Notes: a model not told the origin generated them from the letters alone. Counted from the stretch's first letter, positions 49,406-57,143 are shown. The stretch: 64,000 bases of DNA from Bacteroidaceae bacterium (GCA_024401095.1 JAKSLR010000007.1:25366-89365), one strand, 5' to 3'. Numbers and translations: made by a program.

Positions 49406-49622
49406 TGGAATTGACAGTAATGCGAACGAGGGTTACCGCCTTACGAACCATGAGGTAAAGAAGATTTTTATGGAGTGTGGTGTGGAAACTGTGGCCGCTT
49501 TTCAGCAGTTGGACGATTTTGATAAACGGCAAATTCTGACGTATATAAAACACCAGGGAGCCAGCATTCGTCAGTTGGCCCGGTTTACAGGTGTGAGTGA
49601 AGGAGTGATTCGCAGACTATAA
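49405..49622 (+). pseudogene. C-terminal fragment of a second RAYT transposase
   Basis: This frame has no start at its beginning and reads about 70 codons ending GASIRQLARFTGVSEGVI, RRL and a stop. It aligns with the end of the intact RAYT (GGGIRQLVRLTGIGKHVI). The C-terminal helix-turn-helix-like part is kept while the catalytic HUH domain is gone. It sits directly after a degenerate REP. Confidence 0.75.
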
Positions 49623-49632
49623 CAGCATAAGG

Positions 49633-49664
49633 ACAACACAAGGGGATCCCCTTGTGTTGTTTTT
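49633..49664. terminator. Perfect 28-base palindrome with T run
   Basis: ACAACACAAGGGGA pairs perfectly with TCCCCTTGTGTTGT, followed by TTTT. It may serve as terminator for the region. Its core CAAGGGGA/TCCCCTTG recurs at 50822-50839 on the other side of the nuclease gene. Confidence 0.75.
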
Positions 49665-49722
49665 GGGCAGAAAGACTGCATAATTTTTCATTATTTGTTG
49701 TGCTTGTTTTGGGATTTCTGGC

Positions 49723-49730
49723 TATATTTG
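49723..49730 (+). promoter_or_regulatory. -7 promoter box of the nuclease gene
   Basis: TATATTTG, 55 bases before the ATG at 49785. Confidence 0.5.
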
Positions 49731-49784
49731 CAAAAATGTAGTTGTTTTTTTCTTTCTCCATTTTAAGCTATAAACGATAAGATT

Positions 49785-50798
49785 ATGAATAGAAAAGAAT
49801 TAGCGCTTGCTCAGCCGGAACCCATGGCATGTAAGAGTGATTCGGACTTTAAGGCCAGGTGCAGAGAGCGGCAGTCGGATTTCCGGAGGCATGTGCTGCA
49901 GGTGCCGTATGATCCGAATGATAGGTTTGGAAAGTATGGGGCATTTCTGTGTAAGGAGGATGCGGATGCGGGACTGAACTTCTTCGAGTGGTTCCGCGAG
50001 GAGATTCTGCAGGCTATAGCTGAGCGGTATCCGAATATGACAGCCAGTCAGCATGACGGGTTGTTCGCGAACATGCTTCGCAGCGAGCATATCCCCTGGA
50101 ATGTGTTCTTCCCGATGAAGCACGACCTGAAAAGGGCTAGAAAGGTGCTGAACGATATCCTCGGTTCAATAGGGGATAGTAAGAACGAGATAGATGAGGT
50201 GCTGGATATTCGTATAGAGTGGGCTCCGGATAAAAAGATGACGCTGGATGATAATACTTCGTTCGATGTGTTTGTGGAATACCGTCACGGCAATGAACGG
50301 GGCGGACTGGGCATTGAGGTGAAGTTTACCGAAATGGGGTATCCTTTTGGCAAGAAGGAGTATCACGAGGTGATGGAGAACCCGAAGTCGCATTATGCTC
50401 GGGTTACGGCCAACTGTCCGTATTTTACCGATGAGGTTCGGAAGAGTGCCATTAAGGATACGATTTTATGCCAGAACGATTTCCGTCAGGTGTGGCGAAA
50501 CCATCTGCTGGGTGCTGCCATGGTGCAGAACGGTATGTTGGACCGCTTTATCTCGATGACGGTTTTTCCTTCCGGAAATAAACATTTCGATAGGGTACAG
50601 CGTGAATATCGGACATTGCTCACTCCTCAGGGCCGTAGCTCGTGCCTGTTTGTTTCGTTCGAGAAACTCTTTGATTTCTTGACCGTCAATTATTCAGGTA
50701 CAGAGCACCACGTTCCATGGATTCGTTATCTGATCAATCGCTATTTGGTGGATTATGAGAGGATGGACTTCTCAGAGCTCATCGACTTATCTGACTAG
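49785..50798 (+). CDS. PD-(D/E)XK nuclease superfamily protein (PGN_0703-like)
   Basis: The 337-residue product has a restriction-endonuclease-like core at about residues 155-190: Asp in NTSFDVFVEYRHG and the E-x-K signature in GLGIEVKFTEMGYPFG. The surrounding regions (RERQSDFRRHVL at the start, FRQVWRNHLLGAAMVQ later) fit the PDDEXK group named after a Porphyromonas gene. It should be a Mg-dependent DNA-cutting or DNA-repair enzyme, but no partner methylase or defence gene is next to it. It stands between two related palindromes and beside the RAYT, so it may be cargo of the repeat cluster or a solitary defence gene. Confidence 0.75.
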   Translation: MNRKELALAQPEPMACKSDSDFKARCRERQSDFRRHVLQVPYDPNDRFGKYGAFLCKEDADAGLNFFEWFREEILQAIAERYPNMTASQHDGLFANMLRSEHIPWNVFFPMKHDLKRARKVLNDILGSIGDSKNEIDEVLDIRIEWAPDKKMTLDDNTSFDVFVEYRHGNERGGLGIEVKFTEMGYPFGKKEYHEVMENPKSHYARVTANCPYFTDEVRKSAIKDTILCQNDFRQVWRNHLLGAAMVQNGMLDRFISMTVFPSGNKHFDRVQREYRTLLTPQGRSSCLFVSFEKLFDFLTVNYSGTEHHVPWIRYLINRYLVDYERMDFSELIDLSD

Positions 50799-50821
50799 AG
50801 GGTATTGCTACAAAAACTACA

Positions 50822-50839
50822 CAAGGGGAGCTCCCCTTG
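50822..50839. repeat. 18-base perfect palindrome after the nuclease gene
   Basis: CAAGGGGAGCTCCCCTTG shares its arms with the palindrome at 49633. It is followed by a REP copy after one base. Confidence 0.8.
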
Positions 50840-50840
50840 A

Positions 50841-50868
50841 GGGGACATGGGGACAGGTCCCTGTCCCC
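50841..50868 (+). repeat. REP-like palindrome, left flank of the RAYT gene
   Basis: The 28 bases comprise GGGGACAT followed by the core GGGGACAGGTCCCTGTCCCC. It is the inverted copy (27 of 28 bases) of the element at 51758. It ends six bases before the RAYT stop and has a T run, so it may also end transcription. Confidence 0.88.
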
Positions 50869-50873
50869 TTTTT

Positions 50874-51680
50874 TTACCCCATCTTTTCTCGCAACCCTTC
50901 TATCACATGTTTCCCTATGCCAGTCAAACGAACTAGCTGTCGAATTCCTCCGCCTATACGTATGAGGTCTGTTAAAACCTCGTTTCTCGCAGCTTTATCC
51001 AAATGCACGATATCGTAACAGTTGTCTATTCCGAATGACGATTTCAGATATGCTAAAAGTTGATCGTCACTGATTTTACGAGTTGGCTTTTCCTCGTGAT
51101 CCAGACAGTAGATATCTTCATCCAAAGGAGTTTCCACCAGGTCTTTCAGTTCTGCAAGCTGTATGCGCTGAAGTACAGTACGCACGTTACAGATGGGCAT
51201 AATAAATTCATAATCATTTAGATACTCATGCCAAGAAGTGTAGGGATAATCCTCTATGCGACGAGCCAGTCCTGCTTTTACCGGATTCTGATGAATATAC
51301 CTCAGGAGTGTCAGGAAATACGACATGTCATTGCATGGCTCTGACCGGAATCTCTCCTTGAAAAGATGTCCGTCACGACCATACTTCCGGTTGAAATAGA
51401 ATACATACGATGACGCTATGCGTTTCACGATATCACCGATCGTGGATTCACGCGCTTGAATTAAAAGATGAACATGATTCCCCATCAAAGCATACGCATA
51501 GTATGCACACAGGTCTTGCAGACGTGACCCATCTGGGGCAATTTGTTCTTTTGCAAATTGCAGAGCAGACAAAAAATGATAGTAATCTTCCTCTGATTCA
51601 AATATTTGCAAGTGGTTAATTCCTCGCATCATGACGTGATACACGCCAGTTTCCGATGCCTTTCGAGCTTGTCTTGCCAT
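50874..51680 (-). CDS. REP-associated tyrosine transposase (RAYT, Y1 HUH family)
   Basis: The 268-residue product is a Y1-type HUH transposase of the RAYT group. It has the N-terminal motif VYHVMMRGINHLQIF, the metal-binding HUH pair in GNHVHLLIQ (His69, His71), and a tyrosine cluster with the probable nucleophile in SSYVFYFNRKYGRDGHLF (residues 90-107). The C-terminal ~40 residues (GGGIRQLVRLTGIGKHVI) are helix-turn-helix-like. RAYTs bind and cut REP palindromes in single-stranded form and are thought to spread them. The gene lies exactly between two inverted REP copies (50841 and 51758). All catalytic residues appear intact. Confidence 0.92.
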   Translation of the reverse strand: MARQARKASETGVYHVMMRGINHLQIFESEEDYYHFLSALQFAKEQIAPDGSRLQDLCAYYAYALMGNHVHLLIQARESTIGDIVKRIASSYVFYFNRKYGRDGHLFKERFRSEPCNDMSYFLTLLRYIHQNPVKAGLARRIEDYPYTSWHEYLNDYEFIMPICNVRTVLQRIQLAELKDLVETPLDEDIYCLDHEEKPTRKISDDQLLAYLKSSFGIDNCYDIVHLDKAARNEVLTDLIRIGGGIRQLVRLTGIGKHVIEGLREKMG

Positions 51681-51757
51681 TCTTTGGCGCTAAGATAACT
51701 CTTTTTTAGGAAAGAATGTTTTTTTTCTTACTTTTTATGAAAAGGATGGTGAAAAAA

Positions 51758-51785
51758 GGGGACAGGGACCTGTCCCCGTGTCCCC
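51758..51785 (-). repeat. REP-like palindrome, right flank of the RAYT gene
   Basis: The core GGGGACAGGGACCTGTCCCC is followed by GTGTCCCC. It is the inverted counterpart of 50841-50868 with a single mismatch and lies 77 bases upstream of the RAYT start. Confidence 0.88.
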
Positions 51786-51855
51786 GGTGAGAAAATAAAA
51801 GTAATGATTTCAAAATAATTCCACGCAAAACACGAAGAGTTTTTAATAGTAATTA

Positions 51856-51886
51856 TTGAATAAATAATTAAATAATATTATTTTTG
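51856..51886 (+). promoter_or_regulatory. Promoter of the hxs operon
   Basis: TTG at 51856-51858, a 20-base spacer and TATTTTTG at 51879-51886, followed by a leader of about 25 bases. A short frame (ATG at 51906, eight codons) overlaps the hxsA start in another frame. Confidence 0.7.
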
Positions 51887-51915
51887 CAATGTCCGATTAA
51901 AACATATGAAAGACG

Positions 51916-52944
51916 ATGAAAAGAAGTCATAAAGAATTCTTGAAATCTTTACTTATTTCATCTGTTGCTTCTGTTGGTATTCCAACCCAAGCTGCAGAGT
52001 TACCAGCTATTGCTATTAATAAAGAAGAAAATGCTTCAAATCATTCAAAAAATGATATTGCAAGTAAAATAAACACTGGTATTTTATCTCCTAGCTATAG
52101 TTCTGTTGATATTACAGGACATACATCTCATGTTTCACATTCATCTCATTCATCCCATTCATCCCATTCTTCCAGCAGCGGAGGATCAGGCTCTGGAAAC
52201 GGAACACATATAATCATTGGTGGTAATGGTGGTTCAAATGTTAATGGAGGAGCTAATAGCACCTCAAATTATAATAATTCTAGTAATGGCGGAACAATTG
52301 TTGCAGCATCTATTGCTGTACCTGTAGCTATATATTTAATAATTAAATCAATAATAAAAGGCTCAGAAAAGGAGAAAAAACAACTTGGTAGTAGACTAGA
52401 AAAGCAATATGGAAGCTATAGTTATGCTAGTAGAGATATATATCCAGGATTATTTGGTAGAGATGTAGATGAGATGATAGATTCACTTATAGCGAATGGA
52501 GCTATGAATGCATCTGATAAACGTTACTTCTCTTATACACATATTGTAAAGCAAAATAAAGCTAGTAAAAAAGGTGTAAAGAGAATGTATAATATAATGG
52601 GAAAAGAAGTAAAAAAGTATGCATCTATACCTTTTTTAACTGATTTGAAAACGTGGAGCACCTATAGAAAAAATAAACTATCCATTTTAAAGACTAATAC
52701 TCTTAATTTAAATACAGATATTGATGCTATTCATGCTGTAGCTATACTTCTTGTTGAAAATGGTTTCTTAAATAATTATGAAGTTAGTTCGCTAAGTGAG
52801 GATAATGCGAAAAAAAAGGTAATCTCAGGTTATCATGCATTTTTAAAGTCTAATAAAATGAAAATTTCTGATTTTATAACTCCTCAAGTATTTGCGATGT
52901 TGTACAAAAATGCTTCTAATACAACAAATATACTTAATGATTAA
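51916..52944 (+). CDS. hxsA: His-Xaa-Ser repeat protein, putative substrate of the HXS radical-SAM system
   Basis: The 342-residue product has an N-terminal signal-like segment (FLKSLLISSVASVGIPTQAA). Six perfect tandem H-x-S units follow at residues 69-86 (HTSHVSHSSHSSHSSHSS), then a Ser/Gly/Asn-rich linker and a membrane helix at about 128-147. The C-terminal domain of about 190 residues (CFG-free, Lys-rich: YPGLFGRDVDEMIDSLIANG) has no family I recognise. H-x-S repeats next to two radical-SAM genes define the HXS system, where the repeat is the presumed modification site. The C-terminal domain may anchor or pass on the product. GC content is much lower than in the flanking genes. Confidence 0.82.
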   Translation: MKRSHKEFLKSLLISSVASVGIPTQAAELPAIAINKEENASNHSKNDIASKINTGILSPSYSSVDITGHTSHVSHSSHSSHSSHSSSSGGSGSGNGTHIIIGGNGGSNVNGGANSTSNYNNSSNGGTIVAASIAVPVAIYLIIKSIIKGSEKEKKQLGSRLEKQYGSYSYASRDIYPGLFGRDVDEMIDSLIANGAMNASDKRYFSYTHIVKQNKASKKGVKRMYNIMGKEVKKYASIPFLTDLKTWSTYRKNKLSILKTNTLNLNTDIDAIHAVAILLVENGFLNNYEVSSLSEDNAKKKVISGYHAFLKSNKMKISDFITPQVFAMLYKNASNTTNILND

Positions 52945-52954
52945 AGAATAAATT

Positions 52955-53281
52955 ATGCATTCCTTCACCATTGAAAATACAAAACATGCTTCATTCTATA
53001 TCGATAAAAGTATCTATTCTGAAAATGTGTTAACAAAGGTATTATATTTGTTCAGTAATGCTTTTAACATTAGATTAAAAACTCTTGAACAAAAGTATTT
53101 TGTTGAATTTATTTCTTTGACAAATGTAGATTGGGATAAAATAGAACATGAAATATCTCAATCATTTATAGATTATAAAATGCGTGAAATCATAGAACAA
53201 GAAACTCATGACCTACGCAAAATACTATATATAAAAGCATTTTCAAATTTAGATGACTTTGATGAGTATGTCGATAAATAA
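52955..53281 (+). CDS. hxsD: HxsD, His-Xaa-Ser system protein
   Basis: The 108-residue cytosolic protein carries FIDYKMRE at residues 71-78. This fits the HxsD family signature (L-L-N-D-Y-x-L-R-E type). It has no cysteines for metal binding and no signal. In HXS loci HxsD always accompanies the two radical-SAM enzymes and is thought to be an accessory, possibly a carrier or recognition factor; its role is not established. It starts ten bases after hxsA and overlaps hxsB, so the operon is translationally coupled. Confidence 0.82.
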   Translation: MHSFTIENTKHASFYIDKSIYSENVLTKVLYLFSNAFNIRLKTLEQKYFVEFISLTNVDWDKIEHEISQSFIDYKMREIIEQETHDLRKILYIKAFSNLDDFDEYVDK

Positions 53282-54683
53282 TAACTATAAACTACTGCCA
53301 TTTAAATTTACTCGTCTTTCAAATAAGGAATTATTAGTAAACGAAGTTGGAGATTATATTCTTTTACCATACGGAACTACTCACAAAATAATAAATAGAG
53401 AAATCTCTTCTAAGACTGAGTTATACCGTGATTTATTATCTAAGTTTATAATTACAGAAAAATATGACATAAATCTCATCGAAATACTTTCAACTCGCTT
53501 ACGCACAAAAAAATCGTTTCTAGACAATTTTACGGCTCTTCATATTTTCGTATTAACTTTAAGATGTAACCAAAAGTGCGTCTATTGTCAAGCTTCAAGT
53601 CAAGATAAATTAAACACTCAAAAAGACATGAAGTATGAGTATTTGGATAGAGCTATAGATTTAATGTTCATGTCTCCCAACCCTTGTATAACTATGGAAT
53701 TTCAAGGTGGAGAGGCATCTTTAGTTCCAGAACTTATAGAATATGCAGTTAATAAAACGGAACTGTTAAATGAAACTTTTAAAAAAGACATTAGATTTGT
53801 TATTTGTTCAAATTTAATTAATTTTAGTGACAAATTAATAGATTTATGTTTTAAACACAATATTTTCATTTCGACATCTTTAGATGGACCTAGTATTTTA
53901 CATAATTATAATAGGGGAAGTCTTAAAAGCTATAATACTTTTGTTTCTAACTTAAATAAAATTAGAGAGAAAATAGATTCATCTATGATCTCACCTCTAA
54001 TGACAACATCTGATTTATCACTATCATATCCATTAGAGATAGTTGATTCATATCGTGCTTTGGGCTTTAAAGCAATATTTCTTCGCCCTCTTAATCCATA
54101 TGGTAGATCTAAGAATCATGAAAACTGGGAAGAATATATAGATCAATTTCTTGAGTTCTATAAAAAAGCTTTAAACTATATTATAGAAATAAATCTGAAG
54201 GGAGAGTATTTTGTAGAAAGCTTTACAGCATTTATGATGAAGAAAATACTTACACCTTTCCCAATAGGATTTGTGGATTTACAATCTCCTGCTGGAATTA
54301 TTAATAGTGTTATTGTGTATAATTATGATGGTAATGTCTATTGTTCTGATGAATCAAGAATGCTAGCAGAGCATGGCGATTATCACTTTAAATTAGGAAG
54401 TGTTTTCGATAATTACATAGATTTATTTTATGGTGAAAAAGCCCAGAAACTTGCACAAGTATGGGCTACAGAATATATTGCAGGATGCTCAGATTGTGCT
54501 TTCCAACAATATTGTGGTGCAGATCCTGTTAGGAACTATACTACACAAGGGGATGAATATGGTAATAGACCATCAAGTTTGTTTTGTAAATTTCATAAAA
54601 AAGTATTCGAATATCTTTTCGAAATGATTGATCTTCGAAAAGATGAAGTATTACAAGTATTCCGTTCATGGATTTTTGGTTAA
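53253..54683 (+). CDS. hxsB: HxsB, radical-SAM maturase of the HXS system
   Basis: The product has up to 476 residues and overlaps hxsD. Starts at 53253, 53262 or 53268 are possible, and 53268 gives the smallest overlap. After a ~95-residue N-terminal domain comes the radical-SAM core with the C-x3-C-x2-C motif CNQKCVYC (about residue 100), FQGGEAS, and LDGPSILHNYNRG. C-terminal auxiliary-cluster cysteines of the SPASM type follow (CSDCAFQQYCGAD and a later C). It should use SAM to start radical chemistry on the H-x-S repeat protein. It is very AT-rich, like the whole operon. Confidence 0.92.
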   Translation: MTLMSMSINNNYKLLPFKFTRLSNKELLVNEVGDYILLPYGTTHKIINREISSKTELYRDLLSKFIITEKYDINLIEILSTRLRTKKSFLDNFTALHIFVLTLRCNQKCVYCQASSQDKLNTQKDMKYEYLDRAIDLMFMSPNPCITMEFQGGEASLVPELIEYAVNKTELLNETFKKDIRFVICSNLINFSDKLIDLCFKHNIFISTSLDGPSILHNYNRGSLKSYNTFVSNLNKIREKIDSSMISPLMTTSDLSLSYPLEIVDSYRALGFKAIFLRPLNPYGRSKNHENWEEYIDQFLEFYKKALNYIIEINLKGEYFVESFTAFMMKKILTPFPIGFVDLQSPAGIINSVIVYNYDGNVYCSDESRMLAEHGDYHFKLGSVFDNYIDLFYGEKAQKLAQVWATEYIAGCSDCAFQQYCGADPVRNYTTQGDEYGNRPSSLFCKFHKKVFEYLFEMIDLRKDEVLQVFRSWIFG

Positions 54684-54686
54684 AAT

Positions 54687-55556
54687 ATGGAGTGTAATAT
54701 AATAGATAATTCAATTTATACAACATCAAAATGCACAAATAAATGTATAATGTGTTGTCAGCCACCATCAGAAGTAGATGATTCAAACGTATTATACGAG
54801 TCAAACATTAAAAATTTAGAATTATGTCTTTCTTCTGATAATGAAGTAATCATTACTGGTGGGGAGCCTACACTTATTGGCAATAAACTTTTTGATTACG
54901 TAAAATCGATTGAATCTATATTGCCCAAAACTAATATTCATATATTAACTAATGGAAGATTATTTTCTGATTTAAAATATTTGGTGCATTTTGCAGAGAA
55001 GGTGAAAAAAAATGAAGTAAGTTTGGGTATACCTATCCATTCTGACAACTCTTTAGATCATGATATAATTTCAGGAGTTAAAGGTTCTTTTTACGAAACT
55101 GTAAGAGGACTTCAAAACTTAGGTGTTTTGGGATATAATATAGAGCTTAGAATCATTATTCAAAAACTGAACTATAAGCGTCTTGAAAAAATATCACAGT
55201 TTATAGTCCTTAATTTACCCTTTGTTTCTCAAGTATCTTTTATCGGACTAGAAATAACAGGATATGCTGAGAAAAATTTTAATAATGTTTATGTTGAAAT
55301 GTCTGCATGTTCAATTATTCTAATAAATGCAGTTAACAAATTATTATCGAGTAATATAGATGTTAGAATATATAATATACCATTGTGTCTACTTCATAAA
55401 AGTCTTTGGTATTTAAGTTGCAAATCTATTTCTAACTGGAAAAAGACAAATATAAAAGAGTGTGAAAAATGCTTAGTCTTTGATAAATGTTGTGGTGTTT
55501 TTTCAACATCTTCTTATCTAAGTTCAGAAATTCATAGCATAAAGAAAATTCAATAG
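54687..55556 (+). CDS. hxsC: HxsC, paired radical-SAM maturase of the HXS system
   Basis: The 289-residue product has a radical-SAM core right at its N-terminus with CTNKCIMC (Cys16, Cys20, Cys23), the SAM-binding ITGGEPTLIG, and the later motif GIPIHSDNSLDHD. Near the C-terminus cysteines in KECEKCLVFDKCCG could hold an auxiliary cluster. HxsB and HxsC always occur as a pair, suggesting two consecutive or concerted modification steps. It begins three bases after hxsB and ends the operon. No peptidase or ABC exporter follows. Confidence 0.9.
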   Translation: MECNIIDNSIYTTSKCTNKCIMCCQPPSEVDDSNVLYESNIKNLELCLSSDNEVIITGGEPTLIGNKLFDYVKSIESILPKTNIHILTNGRLFSDLKYLVHFAEKVKKNEVSLGIPIHSDNSLDHDIISGVKGSFYETVRGLQNLGVLGYNIELRIIIQKLNYKRLEKISQFIVLNLPFVSQVSFIGLEITGYAEKNFNNVYVEMSACSIILINAVNKLLSSNIDVRIYNIPLCLLHKSLWYLSCKSISNWKKTNIKECEKCLVFDKCCGVFSTSSYLSSEIHSIKKIQ

Positions 55557-55609
55557 TAAGTACTATGTAATAAACTATGGTCACATTTTTTACCTATTTC
55601 AATAATTTG

Positions 55610-56004
55610 TCATTGGGCTTTCACGGAACACTTAATCATCTCAATAATCCCTCTGTCCGCAGGTAACCAATCGATGGCATCCAGATTCTCTTTCTCCACC
55701 CATTTGGAAGCTTCGTGCTCCAGTAGTACCAGATCACCTTTCAGCACCTTGCAGAAGAAACAATGCATTGTCAGGTGAAAAGTAGGGTAGTCGTGTTCCA
55801 CGGTCTCTATGAAATTACCCACAGAAATTTCTGTATCCAGTTCCTCTTTTATTTCACGTACCAAGGCTTGTTCTGGTGTTTCTCCTGCTTCCATTTTTCC
55901 CCCAGGGAACTCCCCATATCCTTGAAATCTCCATACCCACGTTGGGTACAGAAAACCTTGTTTCCAGAGGTAATGACTGCTGCTACTACTTCTATATGTT
56001 TCAT
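55610..56004 (-). pseudogene. MutT-type Nudix hydrolase with a frameshift
   Basis: The gene starts at 56004 with KHIEVVAAVITSGNKVFC and reads to GYGDFKDM. The frame then shifts at about 55912-55917, and the rest (EFPGGKMEAGETPEQ, VREIKEELDTEI, the Nudix box) continues one frame over to 55610. Restoring one T (ATGTGGGAG for ATGGGGAG) gives the expected FKDMWEFPGG sequence. It would otherwise be a complete 8-oxo-dGTP-type pyrophosphohydrolase of about 130 residues. Either the gene is inactive or the base was lost in sequencing or assembly. Confidence 0.8.
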
Positions 56005-56314
56005 GACTTTTTACGCATTTTGTAGAACATGTCGTGAGATATATAGTTATTACATGAAGATAGCGCTGTCGCGGTTCCAAGCGTAGTCCCTGTCCCCTTA
56101 GAATCCCATCTTTAAGGTGGGATTCTTGTTTTCCCAAACTTTTCCCGATACTTTCTCTGGTATTATCGGGAAAATCGGGAAAAGGGGTGGGGTTTCGGGA
56201 AAGGGATCGGGAAAAAGAAACCATACCTGTTACTATCTTCCTGAAAAATTCCATTCGGTTTTCTAGAAGAGTAAGAGGAATTGTTATATCTTTGTGGAGA
56301 AGAAAAAATAGGCG
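56005..56314. other. Intergenic stretch with short repeats
   Basis: It contains a REP-like half site, AGTCCCTGTCCCC (about 56084-56096), and a hairpin at 56099-56128 (AGAATCCCA paired with TGGGATTCT). From about 56150 to 56215 there are four or five copies of CGGGAAA in both T- and A-rich contexts. The right end has the -7 box TATCTTTG (56287-56294) of the next gene. No gene seen. Confidence 0.6.
56287..56294 (+). promoter_or_regulatory. -7 promoter box of the HAD phosphatase gene
   Basis: TATCTTTG, 20 bases before the ATG at 56315. Confidence 0.6.
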
Positions 56315-56911
56315 ATGATTAAGAACATTGTTTTTGATTTTGGAAAGGTCTTGGTGACCTATGATTTTTATACTCCTTTAGAGGCATGGGGCATGACTCC
56401 CCAGGAGCGTAAAGATTTTGAGGATTCCATTCTTTCCCGGGACTGGACCTTAAGGATTGATAAAGGGGAGAAGAGCTTCGCTGAATATATAGAGGAGTTG
56501 AAAGGACTGTATCCGCATGTAGCACCGTATTTCCAGCGCTTCCACGATGAATATGCAGGCTTCATTACAGGTGAAATGCCTGGAATGTACGACCTGTTGG
56601 TTCGCCTGAAGGCTGAGGGGTATAAGTTGTATGGATTGACCAATTGGAGTGAAACCATTTATCAGTTCTTGAATAAGTACCAGATCTTTACCTTACTGGA
56701 TGGTATGTTGATTTCTAGTGAGGAGAAGATGATCAAGCCTGATCTGGAAATCTATTATCGCCTCTGTGAGAAGTTTTCTCTTCAGCCAGAAGAGTGCCTC
56801 TTTACCGATGACAAGGCCGGGAATGTGGAGGCTGCTCTACAGACTGGCATGCAGGGTATTGTGTTTAGGAATGCGGAGCAGTTTGAAGAGGAACTTCGAT
56901 TAAAACTTTGA
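56315..56911 (+). CDS. HAD-superfamily hydrolase (HAD-IA, epoxide-hydrolase-like cap)
   Basis: The 198-residue cytosolic product has motif I as FDFGKVLVTYD (Asp8; the usual second Asp is Gly/Lys, as in the group related to YihX), motif II in LTNWSE, motif III at Lys in EEKMIKPDLEIYY, and motif IV FTDDKAGNVEAA. It is probably a sugar-phosphate or FMN-type phosphatase. The sequence does not tell the substrate. It is followed by a strong terminator. Confidence 0.9.
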   Translation: MIKNIVFDFGKVLVTYDFYTPLEAWGMTPQERKDFEDSILSRDWTLRIDKGEKSFAEYIEELKGLYPHVAPYFQRFHDEYAGFITGEMPGMYDLLVRLKAEGYKLYGLTNWSETIYQFLNKYQIFTLLDGMLISSEEKMIKPDLEIYYRLCEKFSLQPEECLFTDDKAGNVEAALQTGMQGIVFRNAEQFEEELRLKL

Positions 56912-56949
56912 TTTTCCCAGCTTTCCGGGGTATCGGTTTTAGATACTTG

Positions 56950-56976
56950 GCGCACCCATTTGGGTGCGCTTTTTTT
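56950..56976 (+). terminator. Intrinsic terminator after the HAD gene
   Basis: GCGCACCCA pairs with TGGGTGCGC around two T, followed by seven T. Confidence 0.9.
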
Positions 56977-57028
56977 CGGGAGATTTTCTCCCGGACCCTC
57001 TAGCGTCTTTTTCTTTTCCCGCAAAAGA
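56977..57028. repeat. Dispersed intergenic repeat, family A
   Basis: It contains the hairpin GGGAGATTTTCTCCC, then CGGACCCTCTAG, a T-rich stretch and CTTTTCCCGCAAAAG. Related copies lie at about 62342-62400 (inverted) and 63961-64000. Confidence 0.75.
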
Positions 57029-57075
57029 TTTCTGTCCCCCGATAACGGGGGAACCGAAGGGGGGAGACACGAAAA

Positions 57076-57143
57076 GAAAAAACACTAAGTGGGTTTTAGG
57101 GTGAAACCCTAATAAGGAGTCTGAGGGCGAAGCCTTCAGATCC
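57076..57143. repeat. Dispersed intergenic repeat, family B
   Basis: It reads AAGAAAAAACACTAAGTGGG, then TTTTAGGGTGAAACCCTAAT, and ends CTGAGGGCGAAGCCTTCAG. The inverted copy at 61819-61888 is nearly identical; diverged copies lie at about 61900-61960 and 63935-63962. Confidence 0.75.

Noticed and set aside
51906..51932. Eight-codon leader peptide (start at 51906) overlapping the hxsA start.
   Set aside because: It has no distinctive residues, and AT-rich sequence readily yields such short frames; attenuation cannot be argued from it.
54687..55556. PqqE/anaerobic sulfatase-maturase assignment for the second radical-SAM protein.
   Set aside because: Its short length, N-terminal cluster motif and pairing with HxsB, HxsD and an H-x-S repeat protein fit HxsC better.
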